Shown piece after piece: positions 11,451 to 21,101 of a stretch of DNA of 59,776 nucleotides. Every line of letters starts with the position of its first letter. The stretch's first letter is position 1. The stretch comes from Penium margaritaceum (lineage: Eukaryota > Streptophyta > Zygnematophyceae > Desmidiales > Peniaceae), in contig SZWC01000828.1 in assembly GCA_023375785.1 (NCBI GenBank), forward strand, positions 105,345 through 165,120. Direction: 5' to 3'. Below the pieces are notes generated by a model, which searched no databases, was not told where the DNA came from, and was given only the letters and a program-made list of their open reading frames with translations. The position numbers were made by a program, and so were the translations under genes.

Positions 11451-13766
11451 ATTTTATCCTATATGTAAGAAAAGTATTTCAAAAATTACTTCAATGTGTG
11501 GAGCTCATGTATAATACAAAACATTTGTTCTACTTGTTGGGAGGTAGGTGTTTATGACATGAGATAGCCTAGTGTTTAGGTGGTGTAAATGGAAAGTGTG
11601 CTTCTCGTATATGGAAGCACAGTGAAAAATGTGTGGTTTTTTTCCTTAGTTTGGAAATATAATCTTGTGAGATATTTATTTTGATGTGTATATTTGGAGC
11701 CAATTGTTCAGTGTTTGGAGAATATTCACAAAATGTAAAAAAAAATTATTGTACTCAAATCATCATTCTTTTTCTCAGCTTCAATGTTACTTTATTCGGT
11801 CCACGTAGGAAATCATTGCTAGGATGATATTCAGGACGTAATAGTGTTCAAAAAACTTATGTTACAACATATATGTATTAAGGTCATTCATGTGCTACCG
11901 ATCTCCTTTCTGACTTTTGCTTGTACAATAACATTAGGAATCGTCGTTTGACTTTCGCTGCGACCAGCTTTCCACGTCATACTTTGAGAGCTGACCATTC
12001 GCACATGTATGTCTATCCAATCGCTTCACGTCATGTTTGTCTTGACTTGCTTTCGCTTGCTTGTTTGATCGCGTCAGGTATCGCAAGATGGTTTAGAGAG
12101 ACCCCCTAGTGTACAGGGGTAGTGTATGTGGCGAGTGCACTCGAACTGAGTGTGGAAGTGCACTTATCATGCACTAAGTGTGCAACCGATGTTATCATAG
12201 TTGCATTTTCGACTCAGTGAAAATCCCCTTTCAAACAGCAAACCGTCAATGTTTCTGATGTCAGGACACAACCATGAATGAGGAAACGTGGAAGTTGCTA
12301 TGTTTAAAACCTGATCTTCCTGGATTTAGAGAGTACTGTTCTGTAACCTTCCTCATCTCTATTTTCATCTGGACATGTTGCGAACTTCTTCAGTCGCAAA
12401 GCCCAAAACAATCTCATTCCACAATTGACTTCGGTCAACAGAAATGGAAAAATTGGTAATTGTGAGATGTGAAAGAAAAGTTTTCCATAGATCAAAAAGT
12501 GAGATATGCATAGAGTTTTTTTTGTCTTAAAAGAGAACTCAAGGATCACAAAAACAAATTCGATCCTTTATCCAAACCGTCGACGATGTTTTTCAGAAGG
12601 GTGGCTTTGCCGATTACGATTGTTGACTCAGGAAAAGTGGTCATGTACTCTTGACTTGCAGTTTGTTCCTCCAATATCTGGTCTATTTGGAGTTCGCATG
12701 TAAACGTTGTACATGTGTGAAGTAGTTTCAAAGACTAAACTCCAAATTTGTTAGTGCTACCACGGGGCCCAAGAAGAGCCTGAACCTTTACAAAACCCAC
12801 GACCCCTGAATGTTACAGGGGGGTTCTAAAATCATTCTTGTCAACGTTTTTGTGGGAGAATCAGGGTATGAGGTAAAAATACACGAAGTCAACACCGTGA
12901 TGCAAAATACAAAGTTTTAGCCGGTAGATTGCAACATGCTTTGGGTGAGGTATGGGGGCGCAGTGTTTGGCCGTTTTCAGAACTCCATGGATTCGTAAGT
13001 GAGTTAACACGTTCATTTTGAGATAGCTACAAATTAGAGTGCCGATACATTACAAGTGAAAGATGCAAGATAATAAGCCAAACGGTGCCTCATTCGCATT
13101 TCTTTTTGCCCTCATTCTCTTACCGGATGCTTGCTAGACAATATGACTCTTCACTACAAGTTTTGGGCGACATTTGACGCAGTACTGATCACAAACCTAA
13201 GTCTTGTTTGAATGTCAAACATCACAAACCATTTCAAATATGAGATTACCATTATCGTACACTGAGTGTGTGATAAGTGTAAGTTCTCATCGAAAACAAG
13301 TACACTAATCCACATATACTATCCCTCACAGTAGAGGGGTCTAAGCAATGAAACGACTCCATCCGTGGATTTCTGAAGGCAATTGGGTCAACAAAACGAT
13401 CGCTAAGCGAGAAGCCTTTTGTGGGAAGAAAGTGACAGATGTCATCCTTCGAATTTTAGAAACGAAACGTCAGGTGCTCGATTCAAGTAGCCGACAGATC
13501 TAAAGGTACTGAAACTTCTGGCATGTGAGTGAAATATTTGTTTCTATATAGATATACATGTTATGACTCTAATGCAAACATATCACAATAACAAGGAAGA
13601 CAGATATACGTTTCCTTTTGAAAAGTACAATTTTCTCAAGTTCTAGAGAACAAAACGTAAAAGGATTCTAATAGAATAAAAAATTTACATTAACTTAAAT
13701 AATGAAAACAGAAACAAGAAAAGAAAATGGTGAAGAGAAGATTAGTGATTGCTACTAGAGAGAGCA

Positions 13767-13770
<4 letters not shown>

Positions 13771-13845
<75 letters not shown>

Positions 13846-13885
13846 NTGGTGAAGAGAAGATTAGTGATTGCTACTAGAGAGAGCA

Positions 13886-13926
<41 letters not shown>

Positions 13927-13990
13927 TAAATATAGATACATAGATAGAGAGAGAGAGAGAGGGAGGGAGGGAGGGAAAGAATGAAAGAGG
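13771..13990. repeat. GA microsatellite with duplicated flank and an N
   Basis: GA tracts at about 13771-13845 and 13891-13975. The roughly 50-base sequence from TGGTGAAGAGAAGATTAG through AGCAAGACAGAGAG occurs twice, at about 13729 and 13848, with an N at 13846 between. This looks like an assembly gap whose two sides overlap rather than a real duplication. Confidence 0.85.
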
Positions 13991-14201
13991 AAGGGAAAGA
14001 GATGAGAGAGAGACGGGGATAAGGAAACAAAGACAAATAAAGATAGACATCGATAGAAGGGGGGAATGGTAAATGGTACACTCTTTGCGTGCACTGGTTT
14101 TAGAGTGCATGGTGCTAGTGCAAGATATCACAGCACACTTTTGTAGCACACTAGGAAACGATTGCATGATTTCCCCACCGTTGGGAATACATGCAAAGAA
14201 A

Positions 14202-14765
14202 CCATAGTGGTAACGGCTCTCTTGTGCACGAATGTAGTATCAGATCGAAGCTGCTCAAAATAACTACACACACGTTGTGGACGCATCTGGCAAGTGCTGA
14301 AGCCGTTGTGAACTAGGTTTGTCCTGTTGTGATGTATACACGGAGGATGTTCATTTTGTCCCAGTTTAACCCAGAACAATCTTTCCATTGTTTTCGAATT
14401 TCATTCTACGGCTTCACTGCCATGTCTCCGCTCTGCTTGCTCATCGCTCATTCTCTCCTTGCCGTCCAATCTTATTCCTGGCCATCATTTTTCTTCACTG
14501 TACTGCTCTCTCTCCTTCGCTCAGCTCCGTCACTGTTTTGACATATTAGCATTGTGCTCTCACCCTATGCATCTCTCGCTTCACTCATGTCTACCTTATC
14601 ACTCTACATTATCTTCTCCAACAATTTCATCAGTGTTTCTGTCTAACTCGTTGCCTCAACTCAAGGCCTCTTGCTCCCGTCATTGCTCTTCTATACTCTT
14701 GCACATCACATTGCTTCTACATGCTTCTGCCGTCCTTTGCTCAGCTCATTCCATTACTTTGACAT
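14202..14765 (+). repeat. element Y 5' LTR, distal piece
   Basis: Matches 17518-18073. Shared blocks include TGTCTCCGCTCTGCT, CCGTCCAATCTTATTCC, TCTACCTTATCACTCTACATT and the terminal CCATTAxTxTGACA. It ends in CA directly before the primer-binding site. Confidence 0.9.
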
Positions 14766-14777
14766 GGTATCAGAGCT
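14766..14777 (+). other. element Y primer-binding site (tRNA-iMet 3' end)
   Basis: TGGTATCAGAGC, fully complementary to the CCA end of plant initiator tRNA-Met, immediately after the LTR. Confidence 0.92.
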
Positions 14778-15195
14778 TTACGCAATATCGCCTGGTTCCT
14801 CCACACCGAGTCATCTTTTCACCACCTCCATCACTGCTACCTAATTTAAGCACTTCCTTCACCATCGTCTGTCACTGCTACTACTGCCTATAACATCTCC
14901 ACAGACTCTACTCCACCTTCTTAGCTGCAAAAGAGCAACGGGTCTTCCCACACCCAGTCCTCCGCACGTGGCTCGTGCTATAGGCCGTCAAACGCATCCA
15001 CTCGTCTGCATTTGCTTCGCCTCATCCGCAGCTGAAGTCAGCAGCATCTCGACCGCTTCTATGGCCTAGGCGGCTTTCATCATCGTAACATAGCCCTGCG
15101 TCCAACTTCACGCCAGTGGCAACGTCAGGGACTTCTCCACCGCCAACAGTCTAAAGCAGTGCTCGAGCCACCCTCTGCTGTCACCTTCGTCAAAG

Positions 15196-15951
15196 GTGTC
15201 TGTCGCTTCCGGTCTCTTTTTCTATCAACTTGTATGTCCCTCCGCTAACCACTCTCCTTTGCGGCTTCAACCTGCCAGCTCTCTCCCCTGGTATCACGAA
15301 GACTCCAATGACCACGTGACAAGGGCACCTCTTTGTCACACTTCTGCCTCCCACAGCGTCCTCTCTGTCTCATCCTTCTCCACTCTCCGCAGCTGCCTCC
15401 ATCTGCTCCATCTGCTCCTTTTTCATCATCATTTTCTTCAGCTAGTCTTTTTGCTTCATCTCTGCATCATCTTCTGGAACCGCCTTCTCATGCCGCACTC
15501 TTTGGTTCACAGCAGTAGCAAAGCACCATACGTCGTTAGGACATCTGATACCACCATTCTTCCTGCTTGTCAGTCTCGAGCCAACTGGGGAACAAGCCGT
15601 CACTCTTTTGACATCAGCAAATGCCTCTGCTTCTCTCAGACCACCCTCATTGTAAGGGGCCTCCTCTTACTGACAGGATATCGGATTCCACCAGTCTTCT
15701 TGCTTGTCGGTCTCGTGCCAACTGGGGGAACAAGCCATCACTCTACTGACATCAGAGGAACTCCCTGCTGCATCATCCTTCTGCAGTCTCTTTCTCCTTC
15801 ACTACATCTACTTCATCTATCTCCTCTAGCATCTGTCATCCCTTCTCCAGAATCAGCTTCTACTTCTCCTCCATCATCTTCTGGTACCATCAGTCTCATC
15901 ACCTTCATCTGCCATTCTCCAATTCCTACTCATCTGCATCATCATAATTAG
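15196..15951 (+). CDS. unrecognised 251-codon ORF in element Y
   Basis: An uninterrupted frame of 251 codons, unusually rich in Ser, Leu, Cys, His and Pro because the strand is CT-rich. It shows no gag, protease or pol motif. Two related segments of about 85 bp, each containing CTTGTCxGTCTCG and CCAACTGGG, start near 15550 and 15677; a third, weaker copy lies outside the frame near 16635. It may be non-coding filler of the kind seen in LARDs. Without a recognisable domain I would not assign a function. Confidence 0.25.
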   Translation: MSVASGLFFYQLVCPSANHSPLRLQPASSLPWYHEDSNDHVTRAPLCHTSASHSVLSVSSFSTLRSCLHLLHLLLFHHHFLQLVFLLHLCIIFWNRLLMPHSLVHSSSKAPYVVRTSDTTILPACQSRANWGTSRHSFDISKCLCFSQTTLIVRGLLLLTGYRIPPVFLLVGLVPTGGTSHHSTDIRGTPCCIILLQSLSPSLHLLHLSPLASVIPSPESASTSPPSSSGTISLITFICHSPIPTHLHHHN

Positions 15952-15979
15952 CTCCATCATCATCAAGTCATCATTCCTT

Positions 15980-16515
15980 AGTGCACGTGGTTTCTTCCCT
16001 ACACCCAATCTTTCATTGATCTGCCGCTCATCCACTATCATCATCATCATTAGCTCGGAACAAGGATCCGTCCGGTCGAACTGCCAATCTCGCGGTGACC
16101 TGCACCCATGCCGATTCCTCATCAGCGCATGTGGTTTCTCCCTGCACCCAGACTTCATCATCAGCTCTCCACTTGCGCTTCCATCATCAGCAATATTCAG
16201 CACCTGTATCCAGCACACAGACCTGCACGTGGCAGCTGCCTATCTTGCAATGGCCTGCATCCATGCTAGAAGCAGATTTCTCGCAGCGCGTCGGCTCTGG
16301 TCTTCCTCGTGCCGCACCTCTACCCCTCTCTAAATCAGCGCACGTGGTCTCGCCCCTGCACCCAGAATCATCATCATTATCATCAACTCCTCGTCCATCA
16401 TCATTCGCTCGGCAATTGGCTCCCCCCGGTCGAACCACCAAGCTCACGCGGACCTGCGCCCAAGCTGTCATCTCATCAGCGCACGTGGCCGTGCCCCTGC
16501 ACCCAGCATGGCATT
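15980..16515 (+). repeat. diverged internal repeats of element Y
   Basis: A unit containing GCxC(A/G)CGTGG followed by CCCTxCACCCA recurs near 15982, 16127, 16338 and 16481, with ATCATCATCAT runs and a CCGGTCGAAC phrase between. Spacing is about 145-210 bp. This explains the similar-looking open frames in all three forward frames. Confidence 0.7.
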
Positions 16516-16826
16516 TATTAGCTCTGTCGTCTTCATCCTCTTCTACCTGCGCCAGCTCACCTTCTCTGTTCTTCTAAGACCAGCCGTCTGTGCTCACGTC
16601 ATCTCAATAGAAAAGAAGGAGCCGCAGGGTATCGGACACCACCCGTCTTCCTGCTCACTTTTCGAGCCAACGTCGGGCACAAGACGTCATTCTTCTGGGC
16701 CTGAATTCTGATACATCCTCTCTCATCACCTTCCCCCCTCAAACAGACAGAGAGAGTCAGCTGTAACAAGAGCTCTCAAACTTTCATCATGGCGTGGCGT
16801 AGTGGCAATGTCCTCCAACTTTCATC

Positions 16827-17216
16827 ATGCCTGCAATTGACCTTTCCCTTGCCAAGATTCCTCCCAGGCCATACCAAGAGATCTTCTTCAAATATGCTTC
16901 AAGAGCAGTTGGACCCCTTAACTTTTCCATCTTCTCCAAATACTTCCTGGCTACCTTGAAGACTCTCTCAATCAATGCTCATGGCAAAGGAAGCACCAAC
17001 GTGTTTCAGTGGTCAAGGGAATTCTTTGCCATGTTCACGTCCATCTACATCCAAGGAGAATCCATCACTGCGATGCTCCAACCCCCATCAGGTAGCACCA
17101 CCATTGCAACAAGCCCAAGGACGGAACAAGAGATCAGAAAGACCTTGTGTCATATGTCTGACCCTCTCTTTCACCCATACATCTATGCGCATCCTGATGA
17201 CTTGTACAGAATTTAG
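16827..17216 (+). CDS. unrecognised 129-codon ORF in element Y
   Basis: A protein of ordinary, globular-looking composition, in contrast to the low-complexity sequence before it. It starts MPAIDLSLAK at 16827 and ends in TAG at 17214-17216. I see no zinc knuckle and no catalytic motif. Position just before the 3' LTR and after the PBS would suit a truncated gag remnant or a captured host exon. It is the best candidate for a real coding segment in this element, but its identity is unknown. Confidence 0.35.
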   Translation: MPAIDLSLAKIPPRPYQEIFFKYASRAVGPLNFSIFSKYFLATLKTLSINAHGKGSTNVFQWSREFFAMFTSIYIQGESITAMLQPPSGSTTIATSPRTEQEIRKTLCHMSDPLFHPYIYAHPDDLYRI

Positions 17217-17425
17217 ACTGACCTGTTAGAGGCATGTCTTTTCCCTCTGCCTATACCAACCACACCACTTCCTCTTCCTCCTCGAACTGCACTGATTATG
17301 GGATACACACGGCTCAAGGACTGTAAGAAAGAGTGATGCGTTAGCTACACAAGTACTTCTGGTGTACACACATTGCCAAAACGGAAGGAGCCATCTCCTT
17401 CACACCTTGTTCAAGTCACGGGGGC

Positions 17426-18073
17426 TGTCACAAATAAACGAATTTGACAAGGTGATACCCCAACTCCTGGATAAACGTAATCCATGTCTCGTAATAAGGT
17501 TCATCTCCTAGGAGAAACCGTAGCGGTAATGGATCTCTTGTGGACGGCCGTTGCATCAGATCCAAGCCACCCCTCACAACTGCACACACGTTACGTACAC
17601 GTCCGGATAGTGCTGAAGTCATTGTCAACTAGGTTTGTCCTGTTTTGATGTATATATGGTGGATGTTTATTCCCTCCCAGTTTAACATACAACAGTCTTT
17701 ACATTCTGTTTGACTTTGGTTCTGTGACTTCATTGCCGTGTCTCCGCTCTGCTCGCTTATCGCTCATTCCATCCGTGCCGTCCAATCTTATTCCTCACTG
17801 CTATTTTCCTTTCCTCCATCACTCTCACTCCTTTGCTCAGCTTCTTTCGACACATCAACACTATGCCCTCACCTCCAGCATTCTCTTGCTTCACTCCTGT
17901 CTACCTTATCACTCTACATTGTCTTCTCCAACGATTTCATCAGTATTGCTGCCTAACTCCTTGCCTTAACTTAAGGACTCCTACTCTCATCATTGCTCTT
18001 CCATCCTCTGCATGTCACATTACTTCTGCCTGCTTCTGCCATCCTTCGCTCAGCTTTTTCCATTATTCTGACA
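17426..18073 (+). repeat. element Y 3' LTR
   Basis: Intact 648-bp LTR, TGTCACAAAT to ATTCTGACA, aligned to both pieces of the 5' LTR. It is preceded by a short G run (ACGGGGGC) that could be the polypurine tract and followed by the TCCCA duplication. Confidence 0.92.
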
Positions 18074-18900
18074 TCCCAAACCTTGGAAGAGCATCAGCAA
18101 CATCTTTGGCAGGTGTTGGACATACTTAAAAAAGAGATGTTGTTTGCTAAGATCTCCAAGTGTAAGTTCAAGAAGAGGGAGGTGGAGTTCCTTGGGTACA
18201 TTCTGAACGGCAAGGGTCACCACATGGATCTAAAGAAGGTGGAAGCAGTGAACTAGTGGCCGAAACCAAAATGCATGCGTGATATCCACATCTTTTTATG
18301 AGATTTCTTAAATACTACCAAAAGTTCATCCCGGGATACACAGAGAAGGGTGTGTCACTGATCCTGCTGCTAAGGAAGGATCACTAGTGAGAATGGGGTG
18401 AGAAGGATCAGAAGAGATTTAAGGAGGTCAAGTCTGCAATGTACGAAGCTCCGGCTCTGGTACATCCAGATTCATCCAAGGAGTACATCATCGCGACGGA
18501 CGCACGTGACTATGCCATTGGGGCAGTGCTCATGCAGGATCATTGAAAGGGGCCGTAGCTCATTGCGTATGCATCTCGGAATCTGCAAGATGTGCAGCCA
18601 GCATCTCCTTCTCCATGAGAAGGAGATGCTAGCTGTGATCCATTCATTCAAGCACTAGAGGTGCTATCACGAGTCGTGATGCTGTGTAGTCTTCACGTAT
18701 CACTATGCCATGAAGTACTTGAAGATGCAGCCGAACCTCAGTCACCGGCAGACTCGCTGGATGGAGTTTGTGGAAGGAATTTCTCACTACGAGATCCAGT
18801 ACAAGCCTCGAAAGGTGAACCCGGCAGATCCTCTGTCAAGGAGGCCGGACTGGAGCCTGAATGTCATCTCAGTGATGATGGGATCTCGAGTCATGCATAG
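18074..18900 (+). pseudogene. gypsy RT C-terminus and RNase H, degenerate
   Basis: Continues the RT interrupted at 10617. First comes the RT palm and thumb part with EEHQQHL, AKISKCKF and EVEFLGYIL motifs (18085-18210). RNase H follows: TDARDYAIGAVLMQD (about 18495-18541), AYASRNLQ near 18570, then a LEFVEGISHYE-like stretch with KPRKVNPADPLSRRPD (18810-18850). RNase H would degrade RNA in the RNA-DNA hybrid. In-frame stops include TAG at 18254 and 18556 and TGA at 18544, each one C-to-T change away from the expected Gln or Arg codon. Two frameshifts lie between 18600 and 18720. Confidence 0.85.
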
Positions 18901-18979
18901 CCTATTCAAGTACAGCTATGGAATAGATGAGAATTTCACAAAGGATGCACTAAAAGACGGAACGCGGGATGGACTGTAT

Positions 18980-20310
18980 TGGCGGAGACAAGAGGAGAAG
19001 ATTGTCATGCCGGACTATGTGCCATCGAAGCAGTTGCTACTAGAGGAGGCACATCATACCCACTACTTGGATCAGTTCGGCGTAATCAAGATGCTCAAAG
19101 CCTTGGCATCCTAATACGGGTGGTCATCAATAGCGACTGACCATAAGAGGTTTGTGAGCAGTTGCGATATGTGCCAAGGCAGAGAGGACCAAGCCACTAG
19201 GGGAGCTGCAACCATTGCTCATACCAGAGAGGCCATGGACAAACATCTCGCTTGACGTCATCGGTGAATTGCCTATGACCAGACACAGTAAAAACACAGA
19301 CTAGTTTTGGTACATCGGTTCTCTAAGATGGCCCATTTTGTTGCATGTCAGGAGAGCATACGGCTGCTTGCACAGCCAACCTCCTCCTCAGTCATGTCAT
19401 CAAGTTGCATGAAGTGCCGCAGTCGGTGGTCTCATATTATGATCCACGCTTCACTTCGTGATTCTGGAGACATCTCATGGGAAACGTTGGGCACGCGGGT
19501 GTAGATGACCACTGCAGACCACCCACGGAGTGATGGACAGACACAGAATAGAACCAGATATTGTAGCAGCTGTTGTGGAGCATGGTCCCACCAGATGGAG
19601 AGGGTTGGGAGGAGAAGCTCAGAGTGGCAGAGTTTACCTACAACTTAGTATTGCCAGCTTCAACAGGTAAGTCACTATTTGAGCTGGTTAATGGCCACTA
19701 GCCACATAGTCCAGCTGCCCTTGTGACGCCAACATCTCTTCAAGTTGTGTAGCAGATTGCTGATGGGTTTGCCACCACATAGGACGTGGTGCACAAATGG
19801 TTGCTGAAGGCATAGAAGTAGCAAAAGAAGCAAGCAGATAAGCATCGATCGGTGGAGGAGATCCAAGTGGGTGACCAGGTGATGTTGAACTCTGTAAACC
19901 TGCAATTGATGGGAGTTGGGAGTCCCAAGCTGAAGCCGTGATGGGTGGGTCCGTTCCCCATTCTAGAGAAGCGGTCGGTCGTGTCCTACAAGTTGGAGCT
20001 GCTAGCTCACTACACTCTCAATCCAGTGTTCTACATCTCCCTGCTTCGTGCCTATCGTGACCCCAACACCTTCTTCCATGGTCGCGGGACAGCTCCATCT
20101 CATATTGTCCAAGTTGAAGGAAGTGAAGAGTTTGAGATAGAAAAGATTCTGGCGAACCGCCAGAGGGGACGTCGGTGTGAGTTTCTGGTACAGTGGAAGG
20201 GGTATCCAGTAGAGCACAACTCTTGGGAGCCAGAGGCTAACTTCAATATTGAGGGTACCAACACTGTTCTCTTGGAATATCTTAGGCACACCGGATCATT
20301 ACGTCACTGA
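18980..20310 (+). pseudogene. gypsy integrase with C-terminal chromodomain, degenerate
   Basis: Integrase inserts the DNA copy; the chromodomain steers it to particular chromatin. The HHCC zinc-binding region is at about 19030-19180 (EAHHTHYL and CDMCQ). The core starts near 19300, where the first catalytic Asp of the VDRFSKMAHF motif has become His. A DPRFTS motif is near 19445. After a frameshift come EEKLRVAEFTYN (19605-19645) and the HPVFHVS-equivalent NPVFYISLLRAY (20020-20055). The chromodomain is intact at about 20125-20250, with FLVQWKGYP and SWEPEAN. The last 122 codons (19945-20310) are open. TAG at 19699, 19750, 19780, 19813, 19819 and TGA at 19939 replace CAG or CGA codons. Confidence 0.9.
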
Positions 20311-20323
20311 TGGGAAGGGAGGA
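20309..20323 (+). other. gypsy polypurine tract
   Basis: GATGGGAAGGGAGGA directly before the 3' LTR, overlapping the stop codon of the polyprotein. It would prime plus-strand synthesis. Confidence 0.8.
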
Positions 20324-21071
20324 TGTAACAAGGTGTTTCATTTTTTCTGGCATACTTGGGGCCTCGTCCGAATTCTTGGGGGCATTTGGGATTTTTTCCA
20401 GTTTTTGGAAATCAGGCTCGCGGGCAAGACCAAATTTGCTCGACCGTGAGGATGCAAGGAGGAGGAGGAGGAGGTGCGATGTATTTCACTCACACCTTTG
20501 CATGGCATTCTATACACGCCACTTGAGGATGACTTTCGCCTCTCGGCGCATAGCATGTGCAGCACGCTATCTGCTGAGGGGTTGTCTCGGACGCGAGCCC
20601 CCAATGGCGGGCGCGGTCAATGGTGGCAGAAGATCCGGTAACCTCGACCGTCGACGCGGTGACACCACATTTGGTGGCATACATAACAAGGCGACCGTAC
20701 CCACCATTGGGAGGCGTTGAGCTAACACGGCAGTTCGCAAAGGAACAAGACGGACCGTCGATCTGGACGATTGATGGACGAGTACTTCTCGCACTAGGCA
20801 TAAGTTAAACGTAGAACACAAGGTTCAGGTGTAAGGAGAGAACCGCGTTCAGGTGCAAGTAGCTTGTTGTAGCAAGATAGGAGAGCAATAGGAAGTGCCA
20901 AGACCAGCGGACCAAACAGTATAAATACCATGTACTCTGCTCATTGTAATCAACCAGTCATAACTTGTGTTTTCCCGTCCTGGATTCCAGACATCTCCAA
21001 GTCTATCTTTCCGCTTTAACTGTGCTCTCCAAACACCAATGCATAATCTCCAAAGGGCACACACTCTTCTA
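20324..21071 (+). repeat. gypsy 3' LTR
   Basis: 748 bp, matching the 5' LTR. TATA box at 20920-20927. The terminal CA has become TA. Divergence from the 5' copy is visibly high, which suggests an old insertion. Confidence 0.92.
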
Positions 21072-21076
21072 AGAAC

Positions 21077-21101
21077 AGCACGTTCAATGCACCCACTAAC
21101 A
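21077..21101 (-). repeat. copia A 3' LTR, remaining 25 bp
   Basis: AGCACG...GCACCCACTAACA matches the outer end of the copia A LTR at 29280-29304 and completes the LTR interrupted at 7476. Confidence 0.88.

Larger units (their letters stand above)
10709..14193. mobile_element. element X: unclassified insertion in the Y LTR
   Basis: A 3.5-kb insertion between the two pieces of the Y 5' LTR. The flanks CGAAGAAA (10701-10708) and CAAAGAAA (14194-14201) differ at one of eight bases and look like an 8-bp target duplication, the length typical of hAT transposons. No convincing terminal inverted repeat and no transposase was found. The left part has four tandem units of about 155 bp; related AGTGTATGTG or AGTGCAC motifs recur near 12120, 13260 and 14090, resembling the subterminal repeats of cut-and-paste elements. 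The class is undetermined and non-autonomous. Confidence 0.6.
10618..18073 (+). mobile_element. element Y: non-autonomous LTR retrotransposon without pol
   Basis: Flanked by a perfect 5-bp duplication TCCCA (10613-10617 and 18074-18078). It has LTRs of about 650 bp, a 5' LTR end followed at once by TGGTATCAGAGC (14766-14777), and a 3' LTR at 17426-18073. The internal region (14778-17425, about 2.65 kb) has no protease, integrase, RT or RNase H that I can detect, so it must rely on another element's enzymes. The size and content fit a LARD-like non-autonomous element. Its 5' LTR is split by element X. Removing Y restores the gypsy RT frame, which confirms the boundaries. Confidence 0.9.
7477..21071 (+). 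mobile_element. chromodomain Ty3/gypsy element (chromovirus) inserted in copia A LTR
   Basis: A plus-strand Ty3/gypsy element with order LTR, PBS, gag, protease, RT, RNase H, integrase, chromodomain, polypurine tract, LTR. Integrase after RNase H plus a C-terminal chromodomain defines a chromovirus. LTRs are 7477-8223 and 20324-21071. Flanks are AAAAC (7472-7476) and AGAAC (21072-21076), a 5-bp target duplication with one change. Its RT is interrupted by element Y (10618-18073). Without that insert it is about 6.1 kb, the usual size. It is dead: many stops and frameshifts, and catalytic motifs are lost in protease, RT and integrase. Confidence 0.92.

Noticed and set aside
13755-14167. Leu/Ser repeat ORFs on the minus strand
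   Set aside because: Translation of the GA microsatellite; likewise 5727-6112.
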